Below, piece after piece: positions 52,001-60,160 of a stretch of 64,000 nucleotides of DNA. Below the pieces are notes generated by a model. The model saw only the letters and a program-made list of their open reading frames with translations. It was not told the DNA's origin and searched no databases. Source of the stretch: Flavobacterium rakeshii. GTDB lineage: Bacteria; Bacteroidota; Bacteroidia; Flavobacteriales; Flavobacteriaceae. A program made the translations under genes and the position numbers. Positions within the stretch are counted from its first letter, which is position 1. Every line of letters begins with the position of its first letter. Location: assembly GCF_009741375.1 (NCBI RefSeq), contig NZ_WOWP01000001.1, forward strand, positions 1-64,000. The letters run 5' to 3'.

Positions 52001-52728
52001 TTCGTGAAAAGGGTTCGAACTCAGAGCGCGAAATGGCAAACGCTATGTACCTTGCCGGATTTGATGTTAAGGACGTACACATGACCGACCTTATATCGGG
52101 TCGTGAAACGCTTGAGGATATTCAGTTTATTGGTGCTGTGGGTGGTTTCTCTAATTCAGATGTACTTGGTTCGGCTAAAGGATGGGCTGGTGCTTTCCTT
52201 TACAACGAAAAGGCTAAAACGGCTTTAGAGAACTTCTTTAAGCGTGAAGATACCCTATCGGTAGGTATTTGTAACGGTTGTCAGCTTTTCGTTGAGCTTG
52301 GGCTTATAAACCCTGACCACGAGAACAAACCGAAAATGCTTCATAACGATAGCCACAAACACGAAAGTGCGTTTACATCGGTTACCGTACAGGAAAACAC
52401 ATCTGTAATGCTTTCTACCCTAGCCGGTAGTACGCTGGGTGTTTGGATTTCGCATGGTGAAGGTAAGTTTAACCTGCCTTATAGCGAAGACCAGTATAAC
52501 ATTGTTGCCAAATATGGTTATGAAGGTTATCCTGCAAATCCTAACGGATCGAGCTATAACGTAGCGATGATGGCAAGCAACGACGGTCGTCACCTGGTAA
52601 TGATGCCACACATTGAGCGTTCTATGTTCCAGTGGAACTGGGCTTACTATCCTGAAGGTCGTGAAGATGAGGTTACGCCTTGGCACGAAGCGTTTGTTAA
52701 CGCACGTAAGTGGATTGAGAACAAATAA
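49069..52728 (+). CDS. purL: phosphoribosylformylglycinamidine synthase
   Basis: A 1219-aa single-chain FGAM synthase, fourth step of purine synthesis, using glutamine and ATP. Visible order: N-terminal domain, FSQVNSEHCRHK (about 163-174), the ATP/substrate motif ETHNFPTTVEPFNGAATGSG, then SIHDHGAGGHLNCLSEL, a second AIRS-like half with GKEGIATSIGHSP, and a C-terminal glutaminase with GICNGCQ (nucleophile Cys) and MPHIERSMF (His, Glu). Length matches the large proteobacterial/Bacteroidota type. Its GC is higher than that of neighbours, as is usual for a well-expressed housekeeping gene. Confidence 0.97.
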   Translation: MIHFFGNQTNTVFAVQTQGELSTEDISKLNWLFGNAHKIEKSVLTDFFVGPRATMITPWSTNAVEITQNMGIQGIVRIEEFEKTTEDNTDFDPMLSQKYNGLNQDIYTINIQPEPILEITDIAAYNEKEGLALSPDEVEYLENLATKLGRKLTDSEVFGFSQVNSEHCRHKIFNGTFVIDGEEKPSSLFKLIKKTSQENPNDIVSAYKDNVAFIKGPRVQQFAPKTADKPDFYDVKEFDSVISIKAETHNFPTTVEPFNGAATGSGGEIRDRLAGGQGSLPLAGTAVYMTSYSRLEENRPWENGMDERKWLYQTPMDILIKASNGASDFGNKFGQPLISGSVLTFEHEEDARKLGFDKVIMLAGGIGYGKESQSIKQKPQTGDKVVILGGENYRIGMGGAAVSSADTGEFSSGIELNAIQRSNPEMQKRAANAVRGLVESDENPIVSIHDHGAGGHLNCLSELVEETGGKIDLDKLPVGDPTLSAKEIIGNESQERMGLVIGQKDIDTLKRIADRERSPMYAVGDVTGDHRFTFESATTGAKPMDFALEDMFGSSPKTIMTDKTVDAKYANPEYSQENIHNYLNQVLQLEAVACKDWLTNKVDRCVGGRVAKQQTAGPIQLPLNNVGVMALDFAGKEGIATSIGHSPVAALADAAAGSRTAIAEALSNIVWAPLKDGLKSVSLSANWMWACKNEGEDARLYDAVEACSDFAIQLGINIPTGKDSLSMKQKYPNGDVIAPGTVIISAAGNCNDINKVVEPVLKKNGGNIYYINLSGDTFKLGGSSFAQVLNKVGNDVPTIKDAAKFKTAFNTIQELIKNGKIAAGHDIGSGGLITTLLEMSFTEVNLGAEYNLTALNEADTVKALFNENIALVIQADATVEAELAKNGVDFTLIGKPAEGAVVTVKNGESNLSFNVSEVRDTWYKTSYLLDQKQSGKVKAQERFDNYKNQPLTYSFPSHFDGKKVAIDSSKPRPKAAIIREKGSNSEREMANAMYLAGFDVKDVHMTDLISGRETLEDIQFIGAVGGFSNSDVLGSAKGWAGAFLYNEKAKTALENFFKREDTLSVGICNGCQLFVELGLINPDHENKPKMLHNDSHKHESAFTSVTVQENTSVMLSTLAGSTLGVWISHGEGKFNLPYSEDQYNIVAKYGYEGYPANPNGSSYNVAMMASNDGRHLVMMPHIERSMFQWNWAYYPEGREDEVTPWHEAFVNARKWIENK

Positions 52729-52766
52729 TAAGACGTTTAGAATATAGACGTTAGATAATAGACAAG

Positions 52767-52791
52767 AGCCCCGCAGTTGCGGGGCTTTTTT
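52767..52791 (+). terminator. terminator of purL
   Basis: AGCCCCGCA, 2 bases, TGCGGGGCT, then six T. Confidence 0.9.
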
Positions 52792-52794
52792 GTT

Positions 52795-52802
52795 TATATT
52801 TG
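52795..52802 (+). promoter_or_regulatory. -7 box TATATTTG of the HNH gene
   Basis: Perfect TAnnTTTG just after the purL terminator and 19 bp before the start at 52,821, so the HNH gene is independent from purL. Confidence 0.6.
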
Positions 52803-52820
52803 AGATAAAAGATATTAACA

Positions 52821-53786
52821 ATGAGTGGAACAATTAAAACAAAAGATGTAAAAATTCTTTGGTCAAGAGGAGCTGGACGTTGCTCAATGAAAGAATGTAG
52901 ACGTAAACTTACAATGGACAGTAGTAAAGAAACTGAAAGTTATGCATTAGGAGAAATGTGCCATATAATTGGTGAAACAAACTCTGACAAGTCGCCTCGA
53001 GGTATCAGCTCAATGCCTGAAGAGGATAGAAATAATTATTCTAACTTAATACTTCTATGTTCACATCATCACACAGAAATAGATAAAAACATTAATGATT
53101 GGCCAATAGAAATTCTACACCAAGTAAAAGATGAACATGAATTGTGGGTTGAGGAAACTCTTTCACAAAAAACTATTACACCTGCCGAACTTGTGTATTC
53201 AAATATTATTGATAATATCAATATTAAACTCCAATTAGACCTATACAACTGGTTTATGTCTAATGCTGTGAGAAATGTTATCTATAATAATTTTATAGAT
53301 GCCGCTGATTATTTCGAGGAAAGACTAATCGCAATAGATTGGCCAAATACAAATGTAGAACTTGAAAAGTCTATTATTAACCTTATGAAATCATTTACTG
53401 ATTATATTACTCATTATTTAAAATACTCTAGTCCACAAGAACCTGGTTTTAAATATTATAGAGAAGACACAACATATAAAAAAATATTTCCAAATCCAGA
53501 CTATCATACAATCAGTGATAGAAATCAGCTATGGATAAAAAAGAATTTTTTTCTACTACAGAAATTTGTTTATTTTTTGAATCTTTTTGTCAAAGAAGTA
53601 AGAAAAGATTTTAATCCATTTTTCCATTTGGAACGCGGAAAATTTCTAATTGTAGATGAATATGGCATGTATGGAGGAGGTGAGCCTTACTTATTACTCC
53701 CAAAAATAAATGACATTAATAATCATTTAGATACAATTAATAGTGAGATAAACGAATTTGAAGAAAAAAACGCCGACTATATCTAA
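52821..53786 (+). CDS. HNH endonuclease-domain protein
   Basis: A 321-aa protein. N-terminal HNH module: Cys21 and Cys26, the EMCH48II strand, N75LILLC80SHHH84 at the helix start; together these give the metal ligands and the H-N-H residues. From about 110 comes an unrecognised, helical, Asn/Ile/Tyr-rich domain of ~200 aa. The gene is markedly AT-rich beside purL, which suggests acquisition. HNH proteins of this kind with a large partner domain often act in defence or as toxins, but no partner gene, methylase or immunity gene is adjacent. Confidence 0.75.
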   Translation: MSGTIKTKDVKILWSRGAGRCSMKECRRKLTMDSSKETESYALGEMCHIIGETNSDKSPRGISSMPEEDRNNYSNLILLCSHHHTEIDKNINDWPIEILHQVKDEHELWVEETLSQKTITPAELVYSNIIDNINIKLQLDLYNWFMSNAVRNVIYNNFIDAADYFEERLIAIDWPNTNVELEKSIINLMKSFTDYITHYLKYSSPQEPGFKYYREDTTYKKIFPNPDYHTISDRNQLWIKKNFFLLQKFVYFLNLFVKEVRKDFNPFFHLERGKFLIVDEYGMYGGGEPYLLLPKINDINNHLDTINSEINEFEEKNADYI

Positions 53787-53814
53787 TTTAATCTAAACTT
53801 ACCAACTTCCACAT

Positions 53815-53975
53815 TAACTCCCCTTGCTGGCTCGAGCGTCCCGCTCGTGCTAGTTATAGATTCCTCACTTCATTTCATTACGTATTCGGAATGACAAAAC
53901 CTTGCATCATTTCGATATGAAGCGTAGCGCAATGAGGCACGAGGCTGAAAAGCCGACTGATGTAATAAATCTCAA
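53815..53975. repeat. mixed short repeat cluster
   Basis: Holds the hairpin CGAGCGTCCCGCTCGTGCT (also at 1070), a CATTTCGATATGAAGCG piece and GGCTGAAAAGCCGACTGAT, which is the inverted copy of a motif at 39,370-39,394. No gene. Confidence 0.8.
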
Positions 53976-54025
53976 AGATTGCCATTTAAAACAAATAGCT
54001 ATCTTTACAAAAAACACGCCTTACA

Positions 54026-54589
54026 ATGAAGAAACTCTTACTTCTGCTTACTTTAATTACCTTAGTGTCTTGCAACAATGACGACACCTTACAGGAAACA
54101 CACGAATTTCGTGATAGCCTTGTAAGCACTTATAAATTAAAGTCTATATATACTGATGTAGCTATCGACCTAAATGGAGATGGTGTACCTCAAACAGACC
54201 TTATACTGGAAGCAGAATGCTTTAACAATATAAGTTTTCAAATTTATATGGCTGAATTTATTTATAACGAATGGGGTGATTATAAAACTTTTTGGCTTAA
54301 TGTTCCTTACTCTGATTATGAACATGAAACAGAAACATATAACACATGTTTACAGGATGCAATGGTTTTTTATGGCTATGACATAGATGAGGAAAGTAAA
54401 GAAATATCTATAAATGACAGGAATGAGGAAATGGAAGCCTTATATGGCACTCTTACCGATGTTCACTGGGAAAATAATATTGCATATTTCACACTAACCC
54501 ACAAACTGTATACTACACAAGGATGGCAAAATGTAACCATTTATATGGAGTATCTTAAATGGGATTTTATAAATAATATTCCTAAATAG
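54026..54589 (+). CDS. lipoprotein of unknown function
   Basis: A 187-aa protein with lipobox Cys16 (TLVSCNNDD). A segment DLNGDGVPQTDLI (about 50-62) looks like a calcium-binding EF/dockerin-type loop. The rest is beta-rich with several Trp/Tyr. A promoter-like pair TTG (53,979), 18 bases, TATCTTTA (54,000) lies upstream. Function unknown. Confidence 0.7.
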   Translation: MKKLLLLLTLITLVSCNNDDTLQETHEFRDSLVSTYKLKSIYTDVAIDLNGDGVPQTDLILEAECFNNISFQIYMAEFIYNEWGDYKTFWLNVPYSDYEHETETYNTCLQDAMVFYGYDIDEESKEISINDRNEEMEALYGTLTDVHWENNIAYFTLTHKLYTTQGWQNVTIYMEYLKWDFINNIPK

Positions 54590-54608
54590 GCATAAATACT
54601 GTATAAAC

Positions 54609-54635
54609 AAAAGCCCCGCGACTTGCGGGGCTTTT
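54609..54635 (+). terminator. terminator hairpin
   Basis: AAAAGCCCCGC, 5-base loop, GCGGGGCTTTT, 19 bp after the lipoprotein stop. Confidence 0.9.
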
Positions 54636-54641
54636 GTATTA

Positions 54642-54673
54642 TAATCGCGACAGGATTCGAACCCATGACCGCC
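54642..54673 (-). pseudogene. truncated tRNA, 3' end only
   Basis: On the minus strand the sequence gives a full T arm (ATGGG, TTCGAAT, CCTGT; five pairs including two G-T) followed by an acceptor strand CGCGATT and A. The anticodon and D arms are missing; in their place a repeat copy begins at 54,674. The T loop TTCGAAT and the layout make chance unlikely. The identity of the parent tRNA (Arg would be my guess) cannot be told. Confidence 0.65.
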
Positions 54674-55050
54674 CAGAGATTACTACGTCGTACCTCCTCG
54701 CAATGACAGTAGGAACTTTTACATATAATAGATTTCTCCACTACACTGCGTTTCGGTCGAAATGGAAACAACAGCACAGTGAAGCTCAGGCATAAAACGC
54801 CGTGACGTAAGCAAATTATAAACGAGGCGTTAATAAGCATCCGGTGTTTGAGGCGACAGCCGAGTTCGGATGGTTTAGCCGAGTGCCGTAATTTGTAGCC
54901 TAAGGAGTTAGAGCCTTGAACTTTTCGTTCTTTTGTTTCAAGACAAAAGGACAATTACACTAAGAGATCCTTCCTAACGTCAGGATGACAAACCATTCAA
55001 ACTTCATAGAGATTGCCATGTCGTCCCTCCTCGCAATGACAATTGAAAGA
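54674..55050. repeat. copy of the ~295-bp repeat with flanking short repeats
   Basis: TACTACGTCGTACCTCCTCG starts the block; the TGTTTGAGG landmark is at 54,845 and the hairpin is around 54,925-54,950. The reverse ORF across the block is an artefact. Rest of the gap up to 55,121 holds only the leader of the next gene. Confidence 0.9.
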
Positions 55051-55121
55051 AGATTGCTTTGCGGTCCACCTGAGAACAAATGTTTTGCTTATATTTGATA
55101 GAAACTCACACCTTTTACCTA

Positions 55122-55640
55122 ATGAAAAAATTAATTTATATACTTTTCATTCTCTTCATTACAAGTTGTAGTTCAACAAAAAAGATAAACGGGAAATACT
55201 CTTTTAAAAACAATGAAAGGTTAATATCTATTGATTTTAAAAATGATAGTTTATGCGAAGTAAATCAGGTTTTTTATTGTGATAAGATTCCCGAAAAATA
55301 TCAAAACACAACCTTCATGTGTAAATATTCTGTTAGCTCACTAAAGAAGGCTATAGGATATAACGAAAACTTCAAAAAGAAAAGGATTAAATTCAGGAAG
55401 CTGACTATGCAAAATCTGGCAGATAGCATTCCCGATTCGTATATCATAATTCCGGATTACAAAAATTCATGTTTACCTCCCGTCGCTATTAATTCAAAAG
55501 AAGCTAAACTTCAAAATAAAATTAAATATGGAATAATATATAATTTAGTGAATGATACATTAGTCATATACGATAGTCATATTACTTTTGCAAACTATAA
55601 ATTGACAAAAGTTAAAAAGAAACGTAAAGCATCAAATTAG
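55122..55640 (+). CDS. small lipoprotein
   Basis: The ATG at 55,122 (MKKLIYILFILFITSCSS) gives a lipobox with Cys16; an upstream in-frame ATG would bury the signal. The 172-aa product is basic at its end (VKKKRKASN) with no known motif. Leader contains CACACC. AT-rich like the HNH gene. Confidence 0.7.
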   Translation: MKKLIYILFILFITSCSSTKKINGKYSFKNNERLISIDFKNDSLCEVNQVFYCDKIPEKYQNTTFMCKYSVSSLKKAIGYNENFKKKRIKFRKLTMQNLADSIPDSYIIIPDYKNSCLPPVAINSKEAKLQNKIKYGIIYNLVNDTLVIYDSHITFANYKLTKVKKKRKASN

Positions 55641-55654
55641 TATTTACTTAGTCC

Positions 55655-55780
55655 TGATGGTTCGAGTCTTGAATTTTTCGTTCTTTTGTTTCAGGGCAAA
55701 AGGACAAAACACAATTTGAGATTTCTCCACTACACTGCGTTTCGGTCGAAATGGAAAAAAATTCTTCTTATCGTCGATGA
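55655..55780. repeat. partial repeat copy
   Basis: Contains TTCGTTCTTTTGTTTCAGGG, AGATTTCTCCACTACACTGC and GTTTCGGTCGAAATGG, i.e. the hairpin and GTCGAAATGG parts of the ~295-bp unit. Confidence 0.8.
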
Positions 55781-55784
55781 TAGG

Positions 55785-55967
55785 TTATCCAAAAAATATA
55801 AAAAGCAGTATTAGTATAACCACCACATACATCGCTACAAGAAATGTATTATTCTTTTTGGGTTTTATTTCAAATTGCTCAAAACCTTGTGCTTGATTAG
55901 TATTACATACATAACAATAAGAGGCTTCCTGAGTAAGCATATTACCACAGCTTAAACATGGCTTCAT
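55785..55967 (-). CDS. small zinc-ribbon membrane protein
   Basis: A 60-aa protein: Cys4-x2-Cys7 and Cys18-x2-Cys21 form a zinc ribbon, followed by a linker and one C-terminal membrane helix (about 42-59). Proteins of this build are common in bacteria; the role is unknown. The leader CACACC directly touches the ATG. Confidence 0.7.
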   Translation of the reverse strand: MKPCLSCGNMLTQEASYCYVCNTNQAQGFEQFEIKPKKNNTFLVAMYVVVILILLFIFFG

Positions 55968-56043
55968 GGTGTGATTATTTTTAAAATTTCAGGTTTGTAA
56001 AAATAACATTCAAAAATTACCTCAGTAATTTATAAAACAATGT

Positions 56044-56238
56044 TTAGTTTTTATAATTAGCTTTTACTTTACGTTTTTTAACACCGGTAAAGGCATAGTA
56101 AAATAATATAAACAGTATTGCTAAATTAAAGTAGCGTTCCAGTAATGGTTGCTGTACATTGTAAACAACACTGTAAATATTATAGGTAAATTTTAAAACC
56201 ACTAATACTAGTGTAGCGATGGCTATTTGTTTTTTCAT
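56044..56238 (-). CDS. small two-helix membrane protein
   Basis: A 64-aa protein with two membrane segments (about 5-25 and 36-54) and a basic tail (KKRKVKANYKN). Positive-inside rule is satisfied. No family recognised. Confidence 0.6.
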   Translation of the reverse strand: MKKQIAIATLVLVVLKFTYNIYSVVYNVQQPLLERYFNLAILFILFYYAFTGVKKRKVKANYKN

Positions 56239-56263
56239 AACTTTAAAGATACTAATTAAAGAA

Positions 56264-57061
56264 TTATTTACCTTGTTTTCCCCTTACATATTCACCAAGT
56301 TGCAGCATGGTAGGAACCCAAATGTCCTTTTTATGTTTTTTAAGGTACTCCAGTAATTTACGGTGTTCTTCAAGGTCAATGTTAAGCGGATGCCCACCTC
56401 CTACTCCGTGAAAAATAAATACAATGCAACTCCCTTTTTTCTCGGCTTCTTCAATTTCGGCAATCATGTGCCCGGCTGTAGTCCCCGACTCCCCAAATGC
56501 GCACACATTGTTGAGGTTAATTTCCTTTATTGATGCATAAACCGATGCTACTCCTCTTGCTGCTACAAATTCGTTTTTCACCTCTTTGTAAAACAGGGTA
56601 TCGTTTATGGTAAGATCACCACACGGGTAAGCAAAAGTGCGCTTATCCTTTCCGTCTATAGCCTTAAGTAGGGCGTTTGTAGCCTTTATCTCGTTTACGG
56701 CACGGGCAACAGTGTATCGGGACAAATCGGCTTCGGTTGGCACCCATTCCCTGTTTTCCAGCGAACCATCACACGGGTGGTTTAAGGTATGGTTACCCAA
56801 CTCATGTCCCCGCTTTGCAGCCTTGCGCCATTCATCCAGCCTCTTTGCCACAACAGGCGAAGCTCCTATAAGGTAAAACGTACCTTTAAGTCCGTAATCG
56901 TTAAGAGCAGGTACTACATTATCAAGATGCTCGTTTAATGCATCGTCGTAAGTTAGTACAACGGCACATTTTTTTCCGTTCCAGTCGGTTTGTGCAAAAC
57001 CAATACCGTTAATGGTTAAGGCGATAGCCAAAACCATATTCTTAAAGCTTATTTTTTTCAA
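56264..57061 (-). CDS. secreted polysaccharide deacetylase
   Basis: A 265-aa protein with signal peptide (cleavage about 24) and a NodB fold: TYDDA (Asp39, Asp40) and HTLNHP (His91, His95) bind the metal and give the catalytic base; the later AYPCGD and FIFHG motifs match strands 3 and 5. It removes N- or O-acetyl groups from a polysaccharide in the periplasm or outside. No sugar-operon partners lie nearby, so the substrate is open. Confidence 0.85.
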   Translation of the reverse strand: MKKISFKNMVLAIALTINGIGFAQTDWNGKKCAVVLTYDDALNEHLDNVVPALNDYGLKGTFYLIGASPVVAKRLDEWRKAAKRGHELGNHTLNHPCDGSLENREWVPTEADLSRYTVARAVNEIKATNALLKAIDGKDKRTFAYPCGDLTINDTLFYKEVKNEFVAARGVASVYASIKEINLNNVCAFGESGTTAGHMIAEIEEAEKKGSCIVFIFHGVGGGHPLNIDLEEHRKLLEYLKKHKKDIWVPTMLQLGEYVRGKQGK

Positions 57062-57167
57062 GGTACACTATTAAAAGATGGAACCATAAATGTAAGGTTT
57101 TTACAGCTACTGTTAAACGAACTGGTAAAATGATTATTTTTACAATAACCAATTTCAATCACGCCTA

Positions 57168-57671
57168 ATGAAAAAGCTATTACTTACCATTGCATTACTG
57201 GTTACTGCATTATGCCAGGCACAAATTGATTTTAACAGTAAAACATTAATGGGTGAAGTTACACCAAACGGACCTGTTTTGCTTATTGAAGAATCTACTC
57301 TTGTTACCGAAATAAATAATAATTTTGGCAGTAATGTAACAAAACTTGAAAAGTGTAAAATAGTAAAGGGAGTTACAATGGGAGAAAAAGAAGAGGAGTT
57401 TTACTATCTAAAATTCACCACCTCTATCACTAACAAAACATTGGTAAAATACCTGTTTAATTATAACGGTAAACTTTATATTGATCCTGTTAATGAAACC
57501 GAGCCCTATCAATACAGCTATACAAGTTGCGAGGGAGTGGAAGACTGTAAACCTCATCTTTTTGTGATAGACGGTGAAAAAGGCTGGACTTGTGGTACTA
57601 GTTTAGCATGTGTTGCTGAGGTTACCGAAGAAAATAAATGCATCAAATCGTCATCTGTTTTTATGCCTTAA
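57168..57671 (+). CDS. secreted protein with several cysteines
   Basis: A 167-aa protein with signal peptide (MKKLLLTIALLVTALCQAQ). Six cysteines in the mature part (KCK, SCEGVEDC, TCGTSLACV, KCI) suggest disulphides. Leader ATCACGCCTA precedes the ATG. Family unknown. Confidence 0.65.
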   Translation: MKKLLLTIALLVTALCQAQIDFNSKTLMGEVTPNGPVLLIEESTLVTEINNNFGSNVTKLEKCKIVKGVTMGEKEEEFYYLKFTTSITNKTLVKYLFNYNGKLYIDPVNETEPYQYSYTSCEGVEDCKPHLFVIDGEKGWTCGTSLACVAEVTEENKCIKSSSVFMP

Positions 57672-57831
57672 TAAATATAAACATCTAAAAGCTTATATCC
57701 CTAAATTTATAGTCTCGATTTAATATTCTTTGCTTACTAAGCATTTTAACATAATAAAAATTAAACAGAACCAGAGCCCATCAGTTAAAACTTGAAAAGT
57801 TACTCATTAAAAATGATAATATAATAAAAGA

Positions 57832-57869
57832 AAAAGAAGTAATCAGTAGTTCAACTAATTACTTCTTTT
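57832..57869 (-). terminator. terminator hairpin
   Basis: AAAAGAAGTAAT and its exact complement around a 14-base loop. It is placed to end the lipoprotein gene at 57,898. Confidence 0.75.
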
Positions 57870-57897
57870 ATCTTTTTATAGGTAAAATACTCTACGT

Positions 57898-58605
57898 TTA
57901 CTCACTTCCGCCATTTCGTTCACAATCATGCATACATATATTTAAGTCCATAGGTATGTAGTGATTAATAGCCATTTCGTGATCTTGTATGGCCGATGAT
58001 GCAAACTCATAATCTCTTAAATAATAAACTGCCAAGAAGAGTTGCTGAACAAAACCATGATTTTCTACATCAATTGCTGTGCTGGTTGCATCCATACATG
58101 CCTCTTTACATGCCTCTACATCACCTAGTGGCTCAGGCTGAGGCATTAACTCGGGCTGAAAAATTTGCAATAATGTAGTTGTATCGTTAGCTGCTAACTC
58201 AATAAGTTTAAAAAGCTCGTCGTTATTTTGCATTAATAAATCAAATTTTGTTACAAAATCATCATACATATTTTCAAACTGAGTTACTGTTGTAAAACCT
58301 GTTTTAGAGATATTTCCCGATATCCAATTCATCCATTCTGACTTACTGGAAAAGCTGACCCTGTTAGGCGCAACTTTACTGTTAAAAGCACTTATAGATG
58401 ATTTAAAGCCAATATAATCCTGCGTTTGTGTCATTAACACATACATTCTTGCTGCTTTATTGATACTATCTGTAGGCATTGATTTAAGCTGAAACGAAAC
58501 AGATTCGGGTTGCTGATTATCTGTTGCATTATCAATATCTGAAGAACAGGAAAAATAAAATAATGTCGAAACACAAAAAATAAAGGGTAAGGCTAGTTTT
58601 TTCAT
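57898..58605 (-). CDS. lipoprotein with cysteine pairs
   Basis: A 235-aa protein with lipobox Cys20 (FYFSCSSD). The mature part is helical; CKEACMDAT and CMHDCERN near the end form two C-x3-C pairs typical of small, disulphide-linked secreted Bacteroidota proteins. Function unknown. Confidence 0.7.
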   Translation of the reverse strand: MKKLALPFIFCVSTLFYFSCSSDIDNATDNQQPESVSFQLKSMPTDSINKAARMYVLMTQTQDYIGFKSSISAFNSKVAPNRVSFSSKSEWMNWISGNISKTGFTTVTQFENMYDDFVTKFDLLMQNNDELFKLIELAANDTTTLLQIFQPELMPQPEPLGDVEACKEACMDATSTAIDVENHGFVQQLFLAVYYLRDYEFASSAIQDHEMAINHYIPMDLNICMHDCERNGGSE

Positions 58606-58697
58606 ATAGATAGTTTCTAAAATTAATTTAACAATTTTAGATATAAAAAACCATGTTTATGTTAAATAAAACATAAAACCCTAAAAAATAAACAAAA

Positions 58698-59006
58698 CTA
58701 CAAACTTAAAGCACCATATACTTTTGTAATACCTGCGTCAATAAATACTATTTGGTTAAGCGTTCCTGTTATTTTTACTATCCTGAGTTTTTTATATCCG
58801 CTTTCCTTTTTAAGGTTTTTGAGAAGTTCCTTAAGGGCAGTAAGCTCCTTTTTATCTTTTTCTATAGTTTCTCTTATTTTATATACACTTATAATTTGGC
58901 TAATCTCTAAATCAGTCGGATTAACACTTACATCATTTTTTTTGAGACTGGCTTTCGTAAGAATGCCTTTAGCTAACAATAGCTGTTCACACAGTTTTTG
59001 TTCCAT
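58698..59006 (-). CDS. small helical protein
   Basis: A 102-aa cytoplasmic protein with a Lys/Glu/Leu-rich coiled coil (about 50-75) and a short beta C-terminus. Not recognised. It lies alone between a lipoprotein and the AraC gene. Confidence 0.5.
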   Translation of the reverse strand: MEQKLCEQLLLAKGILTKASLKKNDVSVNPTDLEISQIISVYKIRETIEKDKKELTALKELLKNLKKESGYKKLRIVKITGTLNQIVFIDAGITKVYGALSL

Positions 59007-59161
59007 ACAGTTGAGGGATTGAAGTAACTTATTATTCTTTGAGTTTAATACGGAAATATAAATTTACACCTTTTAAATTTATTAATCTACACCTAAAACA
59101 CTCATTACCCCTATTTTAGCATAATTTAAAGAAAAGCGTCCTTTTTTTAACTTAATAAACA

Positions 59162-59190
59162 AAAAAGTCCCGCTAATAGCAGGACTTTTT
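59162..59190 (-). terminator. terminator of the AraC gene
   Basis: AAAAAGTCC and GGACTTTTT with inner GCT/AGC pairing, 18 bp after the minus-strand stop at 59,208. Confidence 0.8.
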
Positions 59191-59207
59191 GAAAATATAA
59201 ATTTAAA

Positions 59208-60116
59208 TCAGTTTAAACTCCTGTATTCTACAGGGCTCATTCCTGTTTTTTGCTTAAAAAGTTTACTGAAATGTTGCGGATACTCAAACCCTAAACTGTA
59301 AGCTATCTGGCTAACGGGTGAGGCACTGCCTAACAGCATAGTTTTAGCATTATTAATAAGAAAATCGTTTATGTACTTTTTGAGGCTCTTACCTGTTTCC
59401 TTTTTAAGCATGTCGCTAAGGTAATGACCCGACATGTTTAACTGCTCACCAAAATAGTTTACGGTAGGTATCCCTTTTTCGGCTAATTGCCCTGATGTAT
59501 AATAATCCTGCAGCAACTGTTCAAAACGGGTTACATAGTCCTTATTTAAGTTGGTACGGGTGTAAAACTGCCTGTCGTAATAGCGGTTACAGTAATCCAG
59601 TAACAGCTCAATATTGCTAACGATAAGGTTTTGCGTATGCTGATCGATATTTTGGCGGTATTCCATATCAATTTTTTCGGCCAGTCCGGTAAGTAATTTC
59701 ACTTCGGTTTCCGATATGTGTAGCGCCTCATGCACATCATAGGAGAAAAACGAATAATCGTGTATCTTTTTACCCAGGGGTGACTTTCTAATCAAATCAG
59801 GATGAAATGCCAACGACCACCCTCCGTCATCCTCGTCATGCGAACTGTTACCCGGCATAATTATTTGCCCCGGACTCATAAACATAAGAGTCCCATCATC
59901 AAAATCATATGAGTTGCGACCATAGCGCATATCATATTTGGCATTTTTATAGGATATATAATAGAAGCCAAAAGCAAAACGCTTCCCTTCAAAATCCATA
60001 GTTGCCCTGGTGTCCTTATGATAGCTTATGGATACCAACGGATGCCTAGGGCTCTCAAGCCCCGCCAGTCGATGATAATCGGCTACTGATTTAACATGGA
60101 TAATTTCGCTGCTCAC
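59208..60116 (-). CDS. AraC-family transcriptional regulator
   Basis: A 302-aa protein: N-terminal cupin-like sensing domain with SPGQIIMPG (about 90-98), and a C-terminal AraC DNA-binding domain with two HTH units: LSDMLKKETGKSLKKY (first) and ISQIAYSLGFEYPQHFSKLFK-like VSQIAYSLGFEYPQHFSKLF followed by TGMSPVEYR (second). It stands 44 bp after the SDR gene on the same strand and probably controls it and the divergent alcohol dehydrogenase. Confidence 0.9.
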   Translation of the reverse strand: MSSEIIHVKSVADYHRLAGLESPRHPLVSISYHKDTRATMDFEGKRFAFGFYYISYKNAKYDMRYGRNSYDFDDGTLMFMSPGQIIMPGNSSHDEDDGGWSLAFHPDLIRKSPLGKKIHDYSFFSYDVHEALHISETEVKLLTGLAEKIDMEYRQNIDQHTQNLIVSNIELLLDYCNRYYDRQFYTRTNLNKDYVTRFEQLLQDYYTSGQLAEKGIPTVNYFGEQLNMSGHYLSDMLKKETGKSLKKYINDFLINNAKTMLLGSASPVSQIAYSLGFEYPQHFSKLFKQKTGMSPVEYRSLN

Positions 60117-60160
60117 AACCTTGTAGTTTATACTGTAAAAATAACTATAAATACTTTATG

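Noticed and set aside
54541-54954. 137-aa minus-strand ORF
   Set aside because: It runs across the terminator, the tRNA remnant and the repeat block.
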